Below are positions 22,549-34,623 of a DNA stretch of 64,000 nucleotides, piece after piece. This DNA is from Lactuca virosa (Eukaryota; Streptophyta; Magnoliopsida; Asterales; Asteraceae). The translations under genes and the position numbers were made by a program. The stretch covers positions 242,140,110-242,204,109 of the forward strand of contig CAKMRJ010005523.1 of the NCBI GenBank assembly GCA_928212115.1, written 5' to 3'. Position 1 is the stretch's first letter. Each line of letters opens with the position of its first letter. The notes below the pieces were generated by a model. The model saw only the letters and a program-made list of their open reading frames with translations. It ran no database searches and had not been told where the DNA came from.

Positions 22549-25515
22549 TGTAACACTCGGTTTCCAATCATTTCATTATTCGGGGCTGAGGCCGATCATC
22601 AGTTATCATAAGGCTTAAGGCCTTAGGGAAGAAGGGATTTAGCCCTTTTTTGATATGGGTATTATAGATTAGATGATCCAAGAGTTTGATGGTGTTGCAG
22701 GGCCCATGGGTATATCCATAAAGTGGCAGTTCGGGCTGCTTTGGAAATATTGGATTTTAATTTTGCAAGTTGTATGGGAAAGGAGAGTTCATAGGATTAT
22801 AGAGCTTCTCATTACCTTTCCGTGGATATAAGGATCGTCGAAAACGGAGTTGAAACGAAGAAGATATGACTGTTCGAAGTTGGAAAGCATCTAGGTAAAA
22901 ACTGAGCTCACGACATGAGCAGATGGAGCTCACGATGTGAGAAGCGATTAAACAAAAATGTTGATTTAACTGTGCTCACGACGTTATCATTAAGAGCTCA
23001 CGATGTGAGAAACGCTGCAGCCCAATCCCACGTTCTTTTAGGGTTTCCATCGTATTTAAACCCCATAAGCTCCATTTTAGGGTTCCAAACCAGCCCCCCT
23101 CACCCCTAAACTCAGTAAAAACCCTAACCCTATCATCTCCTTGTGTTCTTGAGCTTTTGGTAGAGTTTTAATGGTGCGAAGAAAAAGAGGAAGAGCATCT
23201 AGTCCATCATTTATGCATTCAAGCCTCACCATCATCCATTTTCACACCTTATGGACCTGTTGTGAGTTTCAAGTTCATTTCTTTATGTGTCCATAAGCCT
23301 ATATCTAGATTTTGGGTGCTTATTTCTCTAAATTCAAGTTGATGTGGTGATTGGAATCCATAAAGTTTCCAACTTTATGGATCTACAGGGTCCCTTGAGG
23401 GTGACAGTTGCTAGATCTGTAGTTTGGTAGATTTTTATGACTCTTGCATAAGATTTGGTGTCATATTTAACCATGTGTGCCCTAAATGACGTTGGGACAT
23501 GTATTGGACATGCAAGTCCAAAAAGCCATAATTTTTATGATGTTCTGGAGTGAATAATCATGTATTGTAGGTTTGGTGGCTTGTCCTAATGGATTAAGAA
23601 GTTTTTGAATCAAAGATTGCATTCAGACGGGTCTCACGACGTGAGGAGATGCATCTCATGTCGTGAGGGTAACCAGGCTCGACTATTTTGTCAAATTGTG
23701 GCTCACGACGTAAACGATAGATGGTCACGTCGTGAGGGCTTGCTGACCTTCACTTCCATTGACTTTTTGACCTAGTTGGACTTGGGATTAAACTTGAGGA
23801 TTTTGAGCTATTGATTGAGATTCTATCTAGTTATGGTATTGGTGGATTCGCAGGAAGAAGCAGTGTTGAAAACGGGATTGTATCGCGGTGATCAGAATTA
23901 TTTGATTCAAGTGAGTTTTCCTCACTGTACTTGTGGGTCGAAGGCACCAATGCCTGCCCATTGGATTGATATCCTATTATGCATGCTTTTATACTGTTGT
24001 GATTTGTTAGATTGGTATCCTAGTAGATAGGATGTTTCTATACTTAGTGATTTGTGGATCTGTCTGACTGGCTGTAGACTGTTATATGATTACATGTTAT
24101 ATGTGCACATGTTTGTTCGGTGGCTAAGGCTTCACTACTTTGTGCATAATCCAACAGGCCGAGGCATTCCAACCCAATGTTTTAGGTCCTAATGTATTCC
24201 ATCCCGAGGATGACTGGACCCATAGTATGTTGGCATTCCAACCTGACGGTTGAGGGCGTTGGGTATTCCATCCCGAGGATGATTGGACCCATAGTACGTT
24301 GGCATTCCAACACGATGGTTGATTGTGTTGGATTTAGTGTCTACGCCCATAACCATAATTAGTATGTACTTGACCCGAGAGTAGCATGGTCCTTTTGGGT
24401 TGCATGGCATAGGAACAATCTGAAGGATGGACTTTTGAGAAGCGGATGTTTATGATTTATTAATATATTTTAAGTTATAATATATTAATATGAAATCATA
24501 TTATTTAATTAGTATTGATCAAGAATTAATTTGGAATTAATTTTGTTATCAAAATAGACTAATTAAATATATGGGGATTGATTGTGTAAATCATTCAGTC
24601 TTATAAAGTGGGCTTATGATCCATAGTTCTTTATGTTGGGATAAACCCATGTGGTGACCCATGGATACTCCATGGAGGTTAAAACCCATGGAGCCTAAGG
24701 AATGTGGAAATTCATGCACATTAGGGTTTGCATGGTGTAACCCTAGTTGTGTCACACTATATAAGGAACCTCATGGCTACCAAAATTGGCACTTAAGTGA
24801 GATACAAGAGGGCTAGCCGATTTTGTGTGTGCAAGACAATCTCTTCTCAAGTCTTCCATTGTTGGTGGTGTTATGTGAAGCATTTGAGGAATTACACTTG
24901 GGGTGCTAGGCTCTTAAAGGCTTAAGGTTTCAAATCTACAACAAAGATAAGTCATCTAACTAGATATTTGTAGTGTATATACTCTATAGTATGCTTGTTA
25001 GGATGATGCCTTGAAAAATTGAAAGTTTGCATGTATAATAGAGAAAACATAGATCCAAGGCATCTAAGGTTTCATGTACACCATAGGAGTGTTAGAATGC
25101 TCAAAACCCTTCAGATTGGACCCATAGTATGTTGGCATTCCAACCCGATGGTTGATTGGACTTATAGTATGTTGGCATTACAACCCGATGGTTGAGGGGC
25201 CTAGGTTATTCCAACCCAATGGTTGATTAGACCCATAGTATGTTGTTATCGTATATGTTATATGTTTATGTGTTGGTATTTTCGGGGAAATCACTAAGCT
25301 TCATGCTTACAGTTTTGATTTATGATTTCAGGTACTTCAGTGGACCGTGGCAAGGCAAAGGTGTGATCGTACTCATCCTTGGTTTTCAACAGATTTGATC
25401 TTGGGAGACTCTGATTTTAAAGAATGTTTTGAAAACAATGGTTTTTTTAACTCTTCTATTAGTAAAAGAGTTGTTTTAAAAAGTTTTAAATCTGTTGAAT
25501 TTTTGGGATGTTACA
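22549..25515 (+). repeat. 3' LTR of LARD-C, with inserted solo LTR
   Basis: Pairs with 16535-18663. It carries CTCACGATGTGAG-type palindromes (22930, 22998, 23635) and the hairpin array, which the solo copia LTR at 24326-25113 splits. Ends GTTACA. Confidence 0.88.
24326..25113 (+). mobile_element. Solo copia LTR
   Basis: 788 bp, TGTTGG...CTTCA, with perfect TSD GATTG (24321-24325, 25114-25118). It is homologous in reverse complement to the LTRs of the copia element at 52467-60359: TTATTAATATATTTTAAG-type block, CTTAATTAGT, and GTTAGAATGCTCAAAACCC at the end. TATA box CACTATATAAGG near 24755. No internal sequence remains, so it arose by LTR-LTR recombination. Confidence 0.88.
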
Positions 25516-25520
25516 CTACT

Positions 25521-27311
25521 AGGACTTCTTCCATGCGTATCTTCAATCATCAATTTTGCTTCAACTCGGTTGTTGGAGGAAATGCCATATGATGGGATAA
25601 CTTCGTGTATTATACCAAAAATCATTCTTTCTGCAAATCAAAAGTGTAATTCTCTCGTACTAGACGTATTATTTATTAGACGCATTCTAAAGGTGAGATA
25701 CTTCTCTTACGGTATCTTTTGATAGGTATCATTCACTATCATTAGCTTTCTTATTTCCTCTATTTGCTCAGTCTGGTATGAGTCCTTATCATGACGTTCC
25801 ATACACCGTAATTATTGCTCAAGACGAGAAATTTAAGATAGAGAAGGTTTAGACGTGTAATCCTCCTTATTACTCCGAAAATTTACATGCCAGTTCTAAT
25901 ACCGTAATTAAACGTTTATAAATTTAAACACAAAGCATATAAGGCATATTATAGCATAAATCATTTAGCATATAAAAGAAATTTAGGCATCTCCCCTAAA
26001 GTTACAAACCTGATCTTTATTGGAGACTCCCGCTCCTTCGTAAACAGACTTAACTAAAGATAAGTTCTTTACTTCGATTATCGTAACAGACCGATGGGTC
26101 ATGTCCTAATGATCTCTCATCGTATGATGCAATGTTTAGACTCAGGTCGTTTAGAGCCAATTTCCAAAATGGAATATACCTTCCTTCATGTTCTAATGTG
26201 ATATAATTACATTCTTGCATGTAGCACTTCTAGCTACAAGCTTCTTACTTTTGATCGCTTCGATTATCTTTCACTTCAATCTTCTGGCTTAAGTTAGACG
26301 CTACATCGATCTTGGTTCTCTGCACCATGTAACATACTTATCTTAGTCGGACTCAATTTGATATGACCACTAGGGTTGGAATATCAATCATCTTCTTAAT
26401 CATTACTGAAACGATGGTAATGACAGACATGAACAAAACGATTTCAATTACTAGTGCCTTGGTAACCTTGTGACTTTCCCTGATCCAAGTGCGGGCCCTA
26501 TGCTTCCGATAGCATAGGCATCTACTACCTTTCACAACTACTCATACTCATCCCAAGTATTGTCTCTCAGTTCTGCAAGTTATTATCACAAAAACAATTT
26601 TAACACAGAAAAATGTGTCCAAACAAAATTTTCCCTAGACTCTACTAGGACTTCTTCCATGCGTATCTTCAATCATCAATTTTGCTTCAACTCGGTTGGT
26701 GGAGGAAATGCCAGATGATGGGATAACTTCATGGATTATACCAAAAATCTTTCTTTTTGCAAATCGAAAGTGTACTTCTCCCGTACAAGACGTATTATTT
26801 ATTAGACGCATTCTAAAGGCAATATACCTCTCTTACGGTATTTTCCGATAGGTATCATTCACTATCATCAACTTTCGTATTTCCTCTATTTGCTCAGTCT
26901 GGTACGAGTCCTTATCATGACGTTCCATCCACCGTAATAATTGTTCAAGACGAGAAATTTAAGAGAGAGAAGGTTTAGACGTGTAATCCTCCTTATTACT
27001 CCAAAAAGTTACATGCCATTTCTAATACCGTAATTAAACGTTTAGAAATCTGAACACATAAAGTTTCCATATCCGGTCGGCAACAGGCCAAAGATCCAAT
27101 CAAACGATAACATCATAAAGCATATAAGGAATTTTATAACATAAATTATTTAGCACATAAAAGCAATTTAGGCATCTCCCAAAAATAAGCAACTGCTCGT
27201 GTCTATTCAGGCATACATCCTAAATATAGCAGACACTCATCTCACAATCATCGCTTAGCATTCTAAGTTTAAGTCTAGAAATCATACAAATTCCTAGTTC
27301 GCTTAAACAAA
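25521..27311 (-). other. LARD-B internal region, part 2, with tandem duplication
   Basis: Completes the first copy of an internal duplication (15863-16534 + 25521-25998) and then gives the second copy (about 25999-27180). Both copies begin GTTACAAACCTGATCTTTATTGG; the join is at GGCATCTCCC. Unit about 1.15 kb. The copies differ by scattered substitutions. No coding sequence recognised. Confidence 0.75.
26508..26529 (-). ncRNA. Dimerisation-signal-like hairpin, LARD-B copy 2
   Basis: Minus-strand stem GGTAGTA / TGCTATC, all seven positions paired if G-U pairs are allowed. Loop GATGCCTA has lost the self-complementary core that copy 1 keeps, as expected if only one copy is needed. Lies about 800 nt from the PBS. 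Confidence 0.4.
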
Positions 27312-27324
27312 TGTTCTGATACCA
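27312..27324 (-). other. Primer-binding site of LARD-B
   Basis: Minus-strand TGGTATCAGAACA, 2 bp from the LTR at 27327; initiator-tRNA-Met type. Confidence 0.85.
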
Positions 27325-27326
27325 AC

Positions 27327-29745
27327 TGTGACATCCCCAAATTCACGGTCATTTTAAAAATTTTATTTATGCTTATTTAAAAATCAGAGTATCCATTTTA
27401 AAGAATAATATTGCGGAATTTGTTCCCAGAAAACATAATAAAGATATTATCAAAACATTTCCAAAGAAATGTATTTTTTTATATTAAAAGATTGGGATGT
27501 CATCGTCAATACAGAAACATAAGCATAAACATACCTTACATTGATTTAAACTAATGATTTACATCTCCATTAATCTCTTAGTGTAATGTATCTTCGTATC
27601 GACACCTGTGATAAAAATAAACTGAGTGGCTCAGGTTGGGAAACACAACCATCACATTGAATATATAAGGTATTTATTCATTCCTAAGGATTTTCCTAAG
27701 GAGTAGGCATGAAGTCCATCGCTGCCAGCGTTATCTAACAGGCACTAAGTCCATAGTTGCCAATGGCATAGCTGCCAATGTTATTTGTTAGGCACTAAGT
27801 ACATAGCTGCGAATGTTCATTTGTAAGGCACTAAGTCCATAGCTCCCAGGGTTTTTAGAGTACATCTGATGAACATGTAGTTCAAAGGTTATCTATTAGG
27901 CACAGCTGCCAATATTATCCATTAGGCGCAGCTACGAGGATATTTAGAGTACATCTGGTGAATAAGTAGTTCAAAAACACCTACAGGTTATGAGCCTGCT
28001 AGCGTTCCACTGGAATATCTAGAATAGTCTGTGGTTGTCATCTATACTCTGCTAGATGACCGGATCAGCGTTAAAGTCAAGGATTCTCATCATTTTTCAC
28101 CTCTCAACATCTATATCGTCTTTCATCTCTCATCATGTTTCATCTACCCATCTTTACCCAATATATTTATAGGTATAAAAATACATATACAATTTAAATC
28201 AAATAAAACATGTATAAATCGTTCATCTAGCATAGATATTAGGAACAAAGATAATAAGCACATATTGCATGTATTAATATTAAATACTTCATACCTATGT
28301 GTAAGATGAAAGTAACTATGCGCTCACTTGTTAAAATGATGACTCGCAATTCGGGCAGTGCTTCGCATCTAACAATCGTCTTTTTCTTTGACGAAACCTA
28401 TTATTATTATCACTAGATTTTAGTCTAGTATTAATTGTGACTAATTATTAGTCTAGATTTATCATTAACTCAAAGTCTATTTTTCATGATCTATCAAGTA
28501 AGGAACAACCAAGTAGGATCATATTGGAGGTAGGGTCCGTTATGTATACGAAGTATACAGTGTGGAAATCCCACTTTAAACACCTCACTAAATCACAGCC
28601 TAGACATCATCCTCGTAAGTAGATCAATCAGTATAACGACTTGGAATCACTAATAAATCTTGTTTATAGGTTCATAATAACGATAATAAACTTAAACATA
28701 AGTTATACTTAAAGTAGGGTAAGCATAACTCACTTACAAGGGGGTTTAGCGAGGAACCGGGCTCTACTTGGGCAGAACTTTTGAGCTGAAAGCTCTTTTT
28801 CTCGGAGCCTTCTGGCGCTTCGGGAATCGCTACTAACTCCTAAGAAGGACTAGAGAAAAACCTTGAGGCTTTGAGGAGGTTTCGGAGAGAAGTTGAGAGA
28901 AGGTGTGTGAAAATGTGGTGATTTGTGCCTCTATTTATAGGCTGGAAATCAAGAAACACTGCATTTTAAGGTGCCCAACACGTTGTGTTGGGGTGTCAGG
29001 TGTCACCATCTGACGGCAAGGCGTGGGGAGGAAGTTGTGGCTGAGATGGTGCCATGTGTCACCTCCAGAACTTAACCCCAAAACTAATTATCTTCTTAAT
29101 TCCATTTTTTGACGTTGTTTATGTCCACACGTAGGTAGCGACATGATCTACAACTTTCGTTTAGACTCCGTCGGCTAATTTTGAATTTATTTTTAAAGTT
29201 ATTTTTTTAAAAGGCTTAAACAGTTAAAGTCCATTAAAATCCATAACTTTGTCATCCGGTGTCTGTTTTCGTCTGTCTTTATATCGTTGAACTTGTATTA
29301 ACGAGATCTTCGATTCTCGTTTAGGTTGTGTCGGCTAAAAATCGATCGATCTAAAATTCGATTTCCAGGCTGTATACTGCTATGCAAAATCTTAGAAAAA
29401 TCATGACTTCCTCTAACAAAGTCAGATTTGGACGTTCTTTTTGTGTACGTTCTCGGTTTAATGTATACTATGACTTTCCTTTATATCTCTAAAGCTAAAA
29501 AGTAGTTTATCAAAAATTCACTTTTTACATTACGCGGAGCCGTGCCGGTTTTGTCGCAAAACTTCGACGGGTCATAACTTCTTCGTTTTAAGTCGGATTT
29601 CAGCGTTCTTTATATGTACAGAATCCTTGTGACATATACTATATCTTTGGTTAAGATTATTTTATGTTAAATAATACTTTATCAAAAAGTCATTTTTAAC
29701 GTTTATTATCTGTAAATTAACTAGCCCGAATCTGCAGACGTTACA
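27327..29745 (-). repeat. 5' LTR of LARD-B (right)
   Basis: Pairs with 13115-15650. Starts TGTGACATCCCC, ends ACGTTACA. Minus-strand TATA box CTATAAATAG at 28931-28940. Array at about 27700-27985 with hairpins such as TGGCA-TAGC-TGCCA (about 27763). Confidence 0.85.
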
Positions 29746-29750
29746 CTTTA

Positions 29751-29942
29751 GAATTCAATGACAATACCAAAAGTCTCTCATTCCATCTCATGTAATTGCA
29801 ATTTATTCTGAGTCTAAACGATCTTAGTGGATTTGTTGGGATTGCTACAAATAATAGTTATGGTCCCTAATTAGGATAACATGCTAGAGAAAAATACCCT
29901 TTTCAAAACCAAAGCCAAAGCCTTCTGGAAGGAAATCACGAG
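29751..29942 (+). pseudogene. Athila-like ORF1, unit 1, second part
   Basis: Resumes in frame after LARD-B (EFNDNTKSLSFHLM, then LQFILSLNDLSGFVGIATNN). In-frame stops occur (TAA after HLM; TAA after GP). It ends where a MITE-like insert begins. Confidence 0.65.
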
Positions 29943-30107
29943 ACTTAGGTGTTGCTTGTTTTTTCTGAAGCAAAATATATGTAGTCTGCGTACCACGTCT
30001 GTAGACCTCTATAGTAGAAGAAGTGGAGTAAATGTCCGCATTCTAAAAGAAGAAGATTTTTTGTTTTTTAACATCTACAGACTGCTAGAATAAACAAAAA
30101 TCTAAGT
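29943..30107. mobile_element. Possible MITE (165 bp)
   Basis: Imperfect terminal inverted repeats: ACTTAGGTGTTGCTTG at the left and, read inverted from the right, ACTTAGATTTTTGTTTATTC, both followed by TTCT..AGC-like bases. GTCTGTAGA also occurs inverted inside. A TSD is not clear. It interrupts ORF1. Confidence 0.4.
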
Positions 30108-30520
30108 AAACTGGTTTTTTTAAAACTTAAAATAGTTTTTCAATAATTTTATGACTTTACTGGAGATAATTAACAAATATAGATCAACTTTTATGTATTA
30201 TTATATAAAAATGACAATAAAATGATACGTATTAATGTATATGTTTAATAAAAACCAACAAACTTTGGTCGCAAAATTATACCTAAACATTGTAATTACG
30301 GATAAAAATAATTTAACACATAAAACGGATTGAAATAAACTTTGAGTTCAAATGAAAATTTTCAAAATTTTCATTTTACTTTTTCAATTAAATCAATTAA
30401 AAACTAAACATAAATAGTTTTCCCAAGAAATAAATGATACTGCATTAAATAATATTTTCTAAAAATTTGGCACAAAAATATAAGACAGTATTAGGATTTT
30501 TTTTCATATCTATATCCGAT
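30108..30520. other. AT-rich insert in ORF1, unidentified
   Basis: Strongly A/T-rich, with no open frame or terminal repeats I can define. ORF1 homology restarts at about 30521, so this belongs to an insertion or is a decayed spacer. Confidence 0.4.
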
Positions 30521-31092
30521 CTTAAGGGTGACTCTCTGAATTATTGCTAAAATTTTCTTCCCTAAAGAAGACGTTAGCAGAGCCGGTAAGATGGAGATAG
30601 AAATTCTTTGGTGCATGGTCTCCGACTTGAAGAGATCACATTTTGGCACCTTTCTAGCTTCCAAACTTCTCAAGGTCTCCACTAGCGATTCTGACCCTAT
30701 TCACTGTGGCGGGATTATCACTTATCTCGCCACCCGCCTTACTTGTGCTGAGCTTTTTGAGAGCAAGCGCCTGAATCTCGAGAAAATCACACAAGGCTCC
30801 AATACCATCATATCCAATGTCCTTATAGCCTTATCTTTCTTCCATATGGAAAGTGAATGTAGTTTTACATGGTTGGTGCAGGGTGAACCCCCATTCCTGA
30901 GTTCCTACTGGGAACTTCAGCTCCCTCCAACTCCAGTAGGATATCACTCATACTTGATGGTGTCTAATAAAGAATATTTTTGCAGATTCCGTTCCATATG
31001 CCCCTGAGCCCATCCCGAGAGCTCTTGAGCGGTTGCTCGTCGACCATGAAGACAACACTCGTGCTACGAAGATCTTGAATGGCCACCAATGA
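30521..31092 (+). pseudogene. Athila-like ORF1, unit 1, third part
   Basis: Reads FFPKEDVSRAGKMEIEILW, then IHCGGIITYLATRL, typical of Athila ORF1 interiors. A frame change near 30975 leads to VPYAPEPIPRALERLL and a stop at TGA 31090-31092. It is open from 30591 to 31007. The rest of the element (protease to RNase H) is absent; the unit jumps to (TA)n and the defensin-like gene. Confidence 0.65.
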
Positions 31093-31360
31093 TGAGGTTG
31101 GACCACTGAGAATCTATCCTAAATATAGTTACATATAACAAGCTTTGTTTTTTTAAGTAAAATCTTTAAAAAAAATCTTATATATTTGATTGATGCATTG
31201 TTTTTTTCCTGTTGGTTTCATAGAAACATGATTAAACTTTGGAGAAGATATGGCTTAGACGCACCATTTGGAGAAGATTTGTGCTTTTGGTTTTGAAAAT
31301 TAATGAACTAATTATGATTCCGCAGTTTCTCAAAAATCTTTTGGTTCTCAAAAGAACCTC
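31093..31360. other. Spacer between ORF1 and the unit 2 edge
   Basis: AT-rich, noncoding, no feature seen. Confidence 0.5.
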
Positions 31361-32068
<708 letters not shown>

Positions 32069-32688
32069 ATGAAGAGAACATTCATTGTGATCTTTTTTCT
32101 TTTTGTAGCAGGTGAGCAATTCTTTCTGTATGTACATAAGTCACTTTCACTATGGTCTTGATTTTTTTTAATGAATAAAATAAGAGGATTAGGTGAGATT
32201 ATAAGGGAAAAAAACGTGTTCCCAAATTTTTTTTTATGAAACGAAAGGAAAGGATTACTACCCCCCCCCTCCCCTTTCACCCACTCAAAATTATCCATCT
32301 AATTTTGCGCTGATTACGAGGGAAAGCAAAAAAAATCTTTCTTTTCATTTCCTTTAAACTCGAGAACACGATTGGTTTTTTTTTTTTTTGCCTTCCATTC
32401 TCTTTTTCACTTCCATTTTTTTAATTTTAAAGTTCAAGAGGAGGATTCTTATGTATTCTATGAAACAACACTTTTATTGGAATTAGCATGCAAGCAATTT
32501 AATGAGAAATCCAGGGTATTTACGTGACTTCGTATTCACAAGATTGGGTTCCACTAGAATGTAACAGTTCTATAGATTGTTTTCATCGTTGTGGAATGTT
32601 TGGGTCTCATGTTTGTAAATATCATCAATGTGTTTGTCTAAGTAATGTTGAACAAAAGGCGCCACACCCACAAGTGCAAATCGATTAA
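32069..32688 (+). pseudogene. Defensin-like secreted cysteine-rich peptide, copy B (splice defect)
   Basis: Exon 1 (32069-32111) encodes a signal-peptide start differing from copy A in two residues, and ends at donor GTGAGC. The mature part is open from ACTTCG (about 32526) to TAA 32686-32688, with all six cysteines: C-x5-C-x3-C-x7-C-x4-C-x-C. Relative to copy A, about 20 bp around the acceptor and first codons of exon 2 are missing (TATTTACGTGACTTCG). The nearest alternative acceptor, CCAG at about 32514, gives the wrong phase. So the coding core is intact but splicing as in copy A is lost; use of another acceptor cannot be excluded. Confidence 0.72.
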
Positions 32689-33022
32689 AATGTATAGGAA
32701 TAATGTTAAAATGCAATATCAAGTGAAAAACAAACTGTAATGATTAATATGAACTCTTCGATTTCTGCAACTTGAATCTTTTTTATACAGGACATATCTG
32801 TGTATAAACAAACTAATGTTATATGTTTATATGGCATATGACTATTCTGTTTTGTGACCTATATACAATGTAGTGATATAATTTTGGTGCTCCCCAACAA
32901 AGACACTATCAGATTGACCCAACGAACATAATTCTATATATTGTATAGTAGTACTACTAATATATTTTATAGTCTAGAATTAATACACTTTCATTCATGT
33001 CAAATTTTGGAAACATTGTGCA
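32689..33022. other. 3' flank of defensin-like copy B
   Basis: AT-rich, noncoding; matches 10171-10512. Confidence 0.7.
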
Positions 33023-34112
33023 GATCAGGTAATAAGAAGATGTGTTGAAGAACATGAGGTACAATCCATCCTTAACTTTTGTCATAGTTATGCTTATGGA
33101 GGGCATTCCGGTCCTCAAAGAACTGCCAGGAAAATTTTAGATTGTGGATTTTATTGGCCTCGACTCTTTCATGACTCTTACACTTTTCAAAAAAGTTGTG
33201 AGAGATGTAAAATAACTGGTTCTTTGAGTTTCCGAAACCAAATGCATTTACCCCCCATCATGGTTTATGAAATATTTGATATACGGAGTATTGATTTTAT
33301 GGGTCCTTTTCCTTCATCCTTTGGGAACTTATACATCCTTGTAGTTGTTGATTATGTTTCTAAATGGGTAGATGCGAAGGTAACAAGAACTGATGATCCT
33401 AAAGTTGTTGTAGACTTTTTCAATACTAACATCTTATGTAGGGCTGGAACTCCAAAAGCCTTGATCAGTGACAGAGGCACAAATTTCTGCAACAAAGCTC
33501 TCGTATTAGTTCTCAAGAAGTATGGAGTCCAACATCGGGTGTCTACAGCTTATCAAGCACAAACAAATGGACAAGATGAAGTGTCAAATAGAGAAATCAA
33601 GTCCATCCGTGAGAATACAGTGAATACAAACCGCAAAGATTGATACTAGAAGCTGCTCTTTGGGCATACCAAACTGCATACAAAACTCCAATCAGGATGT
33701 CACCTTATAGCTCTTGTTTGGAAAAGCTTACCATCTTCCTATTCAACTAGAGCACAAAGCTTTTTCGGCTATCAAAAAGCTAAACATGAGGATTAATGAA
33801 GCAGGTGTTCACCGAAAGTTAGAGATCTAAGAGTTGGATAATATCATAAATGAAGCATTCGATAGCTAACGCATCTACAAAGACAAGACCAAAGCACTCC
33901 ATGATAAGTCCCTCTCCCGTAAGACCTTTGATATTGGTCAAAAAGTATTACTCTATGAATCTCATCTTAAATGGTTTTTGGTATGTCACGGTTGATCCCG
34001 ATCAGTGGAACCGTTTATTGTTACTAATGTATTTGATCATGGCGCAGTCGAGATTAAAAGTAATAAAACGGGAAAAGTGTTCAAATTTAACGGTCATAGG
34101 TTAAAGGTCTTT
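33023..34112 (+). pseudogene. Gypsy integrase C-terminal fragment, unit 2 (main part)
   Basis: Same protein as 10513-11464, better kept: zinc-binding GGHSG is present, FDIRSIDFMGPFPSSFGNLY starts the core, and DRGTNF carries the second Asp. It is open from 33224 to 33643, where a small deletion gives TGA. It keeps about 210 nt lost from unit 1 (33685-33893). Split at TCTTT by the SIRE-like element; the tail is at 62441-62506. Confidence 0.85.
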
Positions 34113-34410
34113 TGTTGGGTTATTAATGTGTTGTGTCAAATTGTGTTTGTACTAGAATAGTCTTTTATTAACAGGTTGGGCATGTCCATTCGTGTTTTTA
34201 CTAATTAGGGTTAGACTATTTAATATGCATGCATGCATCCTTCTAGGGTTAACGATTGTATCGCCCTACTAGCTCTTACAGAGAAGTTCACGTTGAACTC
34301 TTCTAGAGCTTTGTTAATCTAAGCATTCAGCATCATATTGATCTTTGTTCTTGTCTTATATTTATCATTATTGTTTATAGAATAAAACGATCTTGTTTAT
34401 TGTTTCTACA
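34113..34410 (+). repeat. 5' LTR of SIRE-like element
   Basis: TGTTGGGT...TTTCTACA, 298 bp, followed by the PBS. Contains the alternating GCATGCATGC near 34230. Confidence 0.9.
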
Positions 34411-34412
34411 AT

Positions 34413-34424
34413 TGGTATCAGAGC
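34413..34424 (+). other. Primer-binding site (tRNA-Met)
   Basis: TGGTATCAGAGC, 2 bp after the LTR; perfect initiator-tRNA-Met type. Confidence 0.92.
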
Positions 34425-34623
34425 AGGAGATAGTGTAATTCATTTGCTATTCTTCTGTCGTGTATTTAACTAGGGTTTATTGTTTTTATTGGATCTTTTG
34501 TTGGTCTCTCAACTACTTCAATCGGTTGTAGGCTCCAGATCTAGATCTCTTGTTTTACCCTAGATCTCGATTCACGTTATTACACAACTGATTATGTATT
34601 CGCTTCTGTGAACTCTTGAGAAG

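Larger units (their letters stand above)
16535..25515 (+). mobile_element. LARD-C: non-autonomous LTR retrotransposon, nested in LARD-B
   Basis: TSD CTACT at 16530-16534 and 25516-25520. LTRs at 16535-18663 and 22549-25515; the second is lengthened by a solo copia LTR. PBS and PPT put it on the plus strand. The internal 3.9 kb has no recognisable gag or pol. It shares blocks with LARD-D (for example GTTCTTCAGCAGCT at about 19650 against 42965 inverted), so C and D are relatives. Its 3' end (AGGAAGAAATCGAATTTAATTGGGGAGAG) resembles the pol-end/PPT junction of chromovirus-type gypsy elements. Confidence 0.9.
13115..29745 (-). mobile_element. LARD-B: non-autonomous LTR retrotransposon (minus), nested in ORF1
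   Basis: LTRs at 13115-15650 and 27327-29745. The PBS lies next to the right LTR (minus sense) and the PPT next to the left LTR. Flanks CTTTG (13110-13114) and CTTTA (29746-29750) are a TSD with one mismatch. The host reading frame resumes exactly across it. Internal sequence (15651-16534 plus 25521-27326) is homologous to LARD-A but contains an internal tandem duplication. LARD-C is inserted in it. No gag or pol. Confidence 0.88.

Noticed and set aside
32069..32688. Calling defensin-like copy B an intact gene through an alternative acceptor
   Set aside because: The nearest AG (CCAG, about 32514) gives a frame that loses the cysteines, and one further upstream hits a stop.
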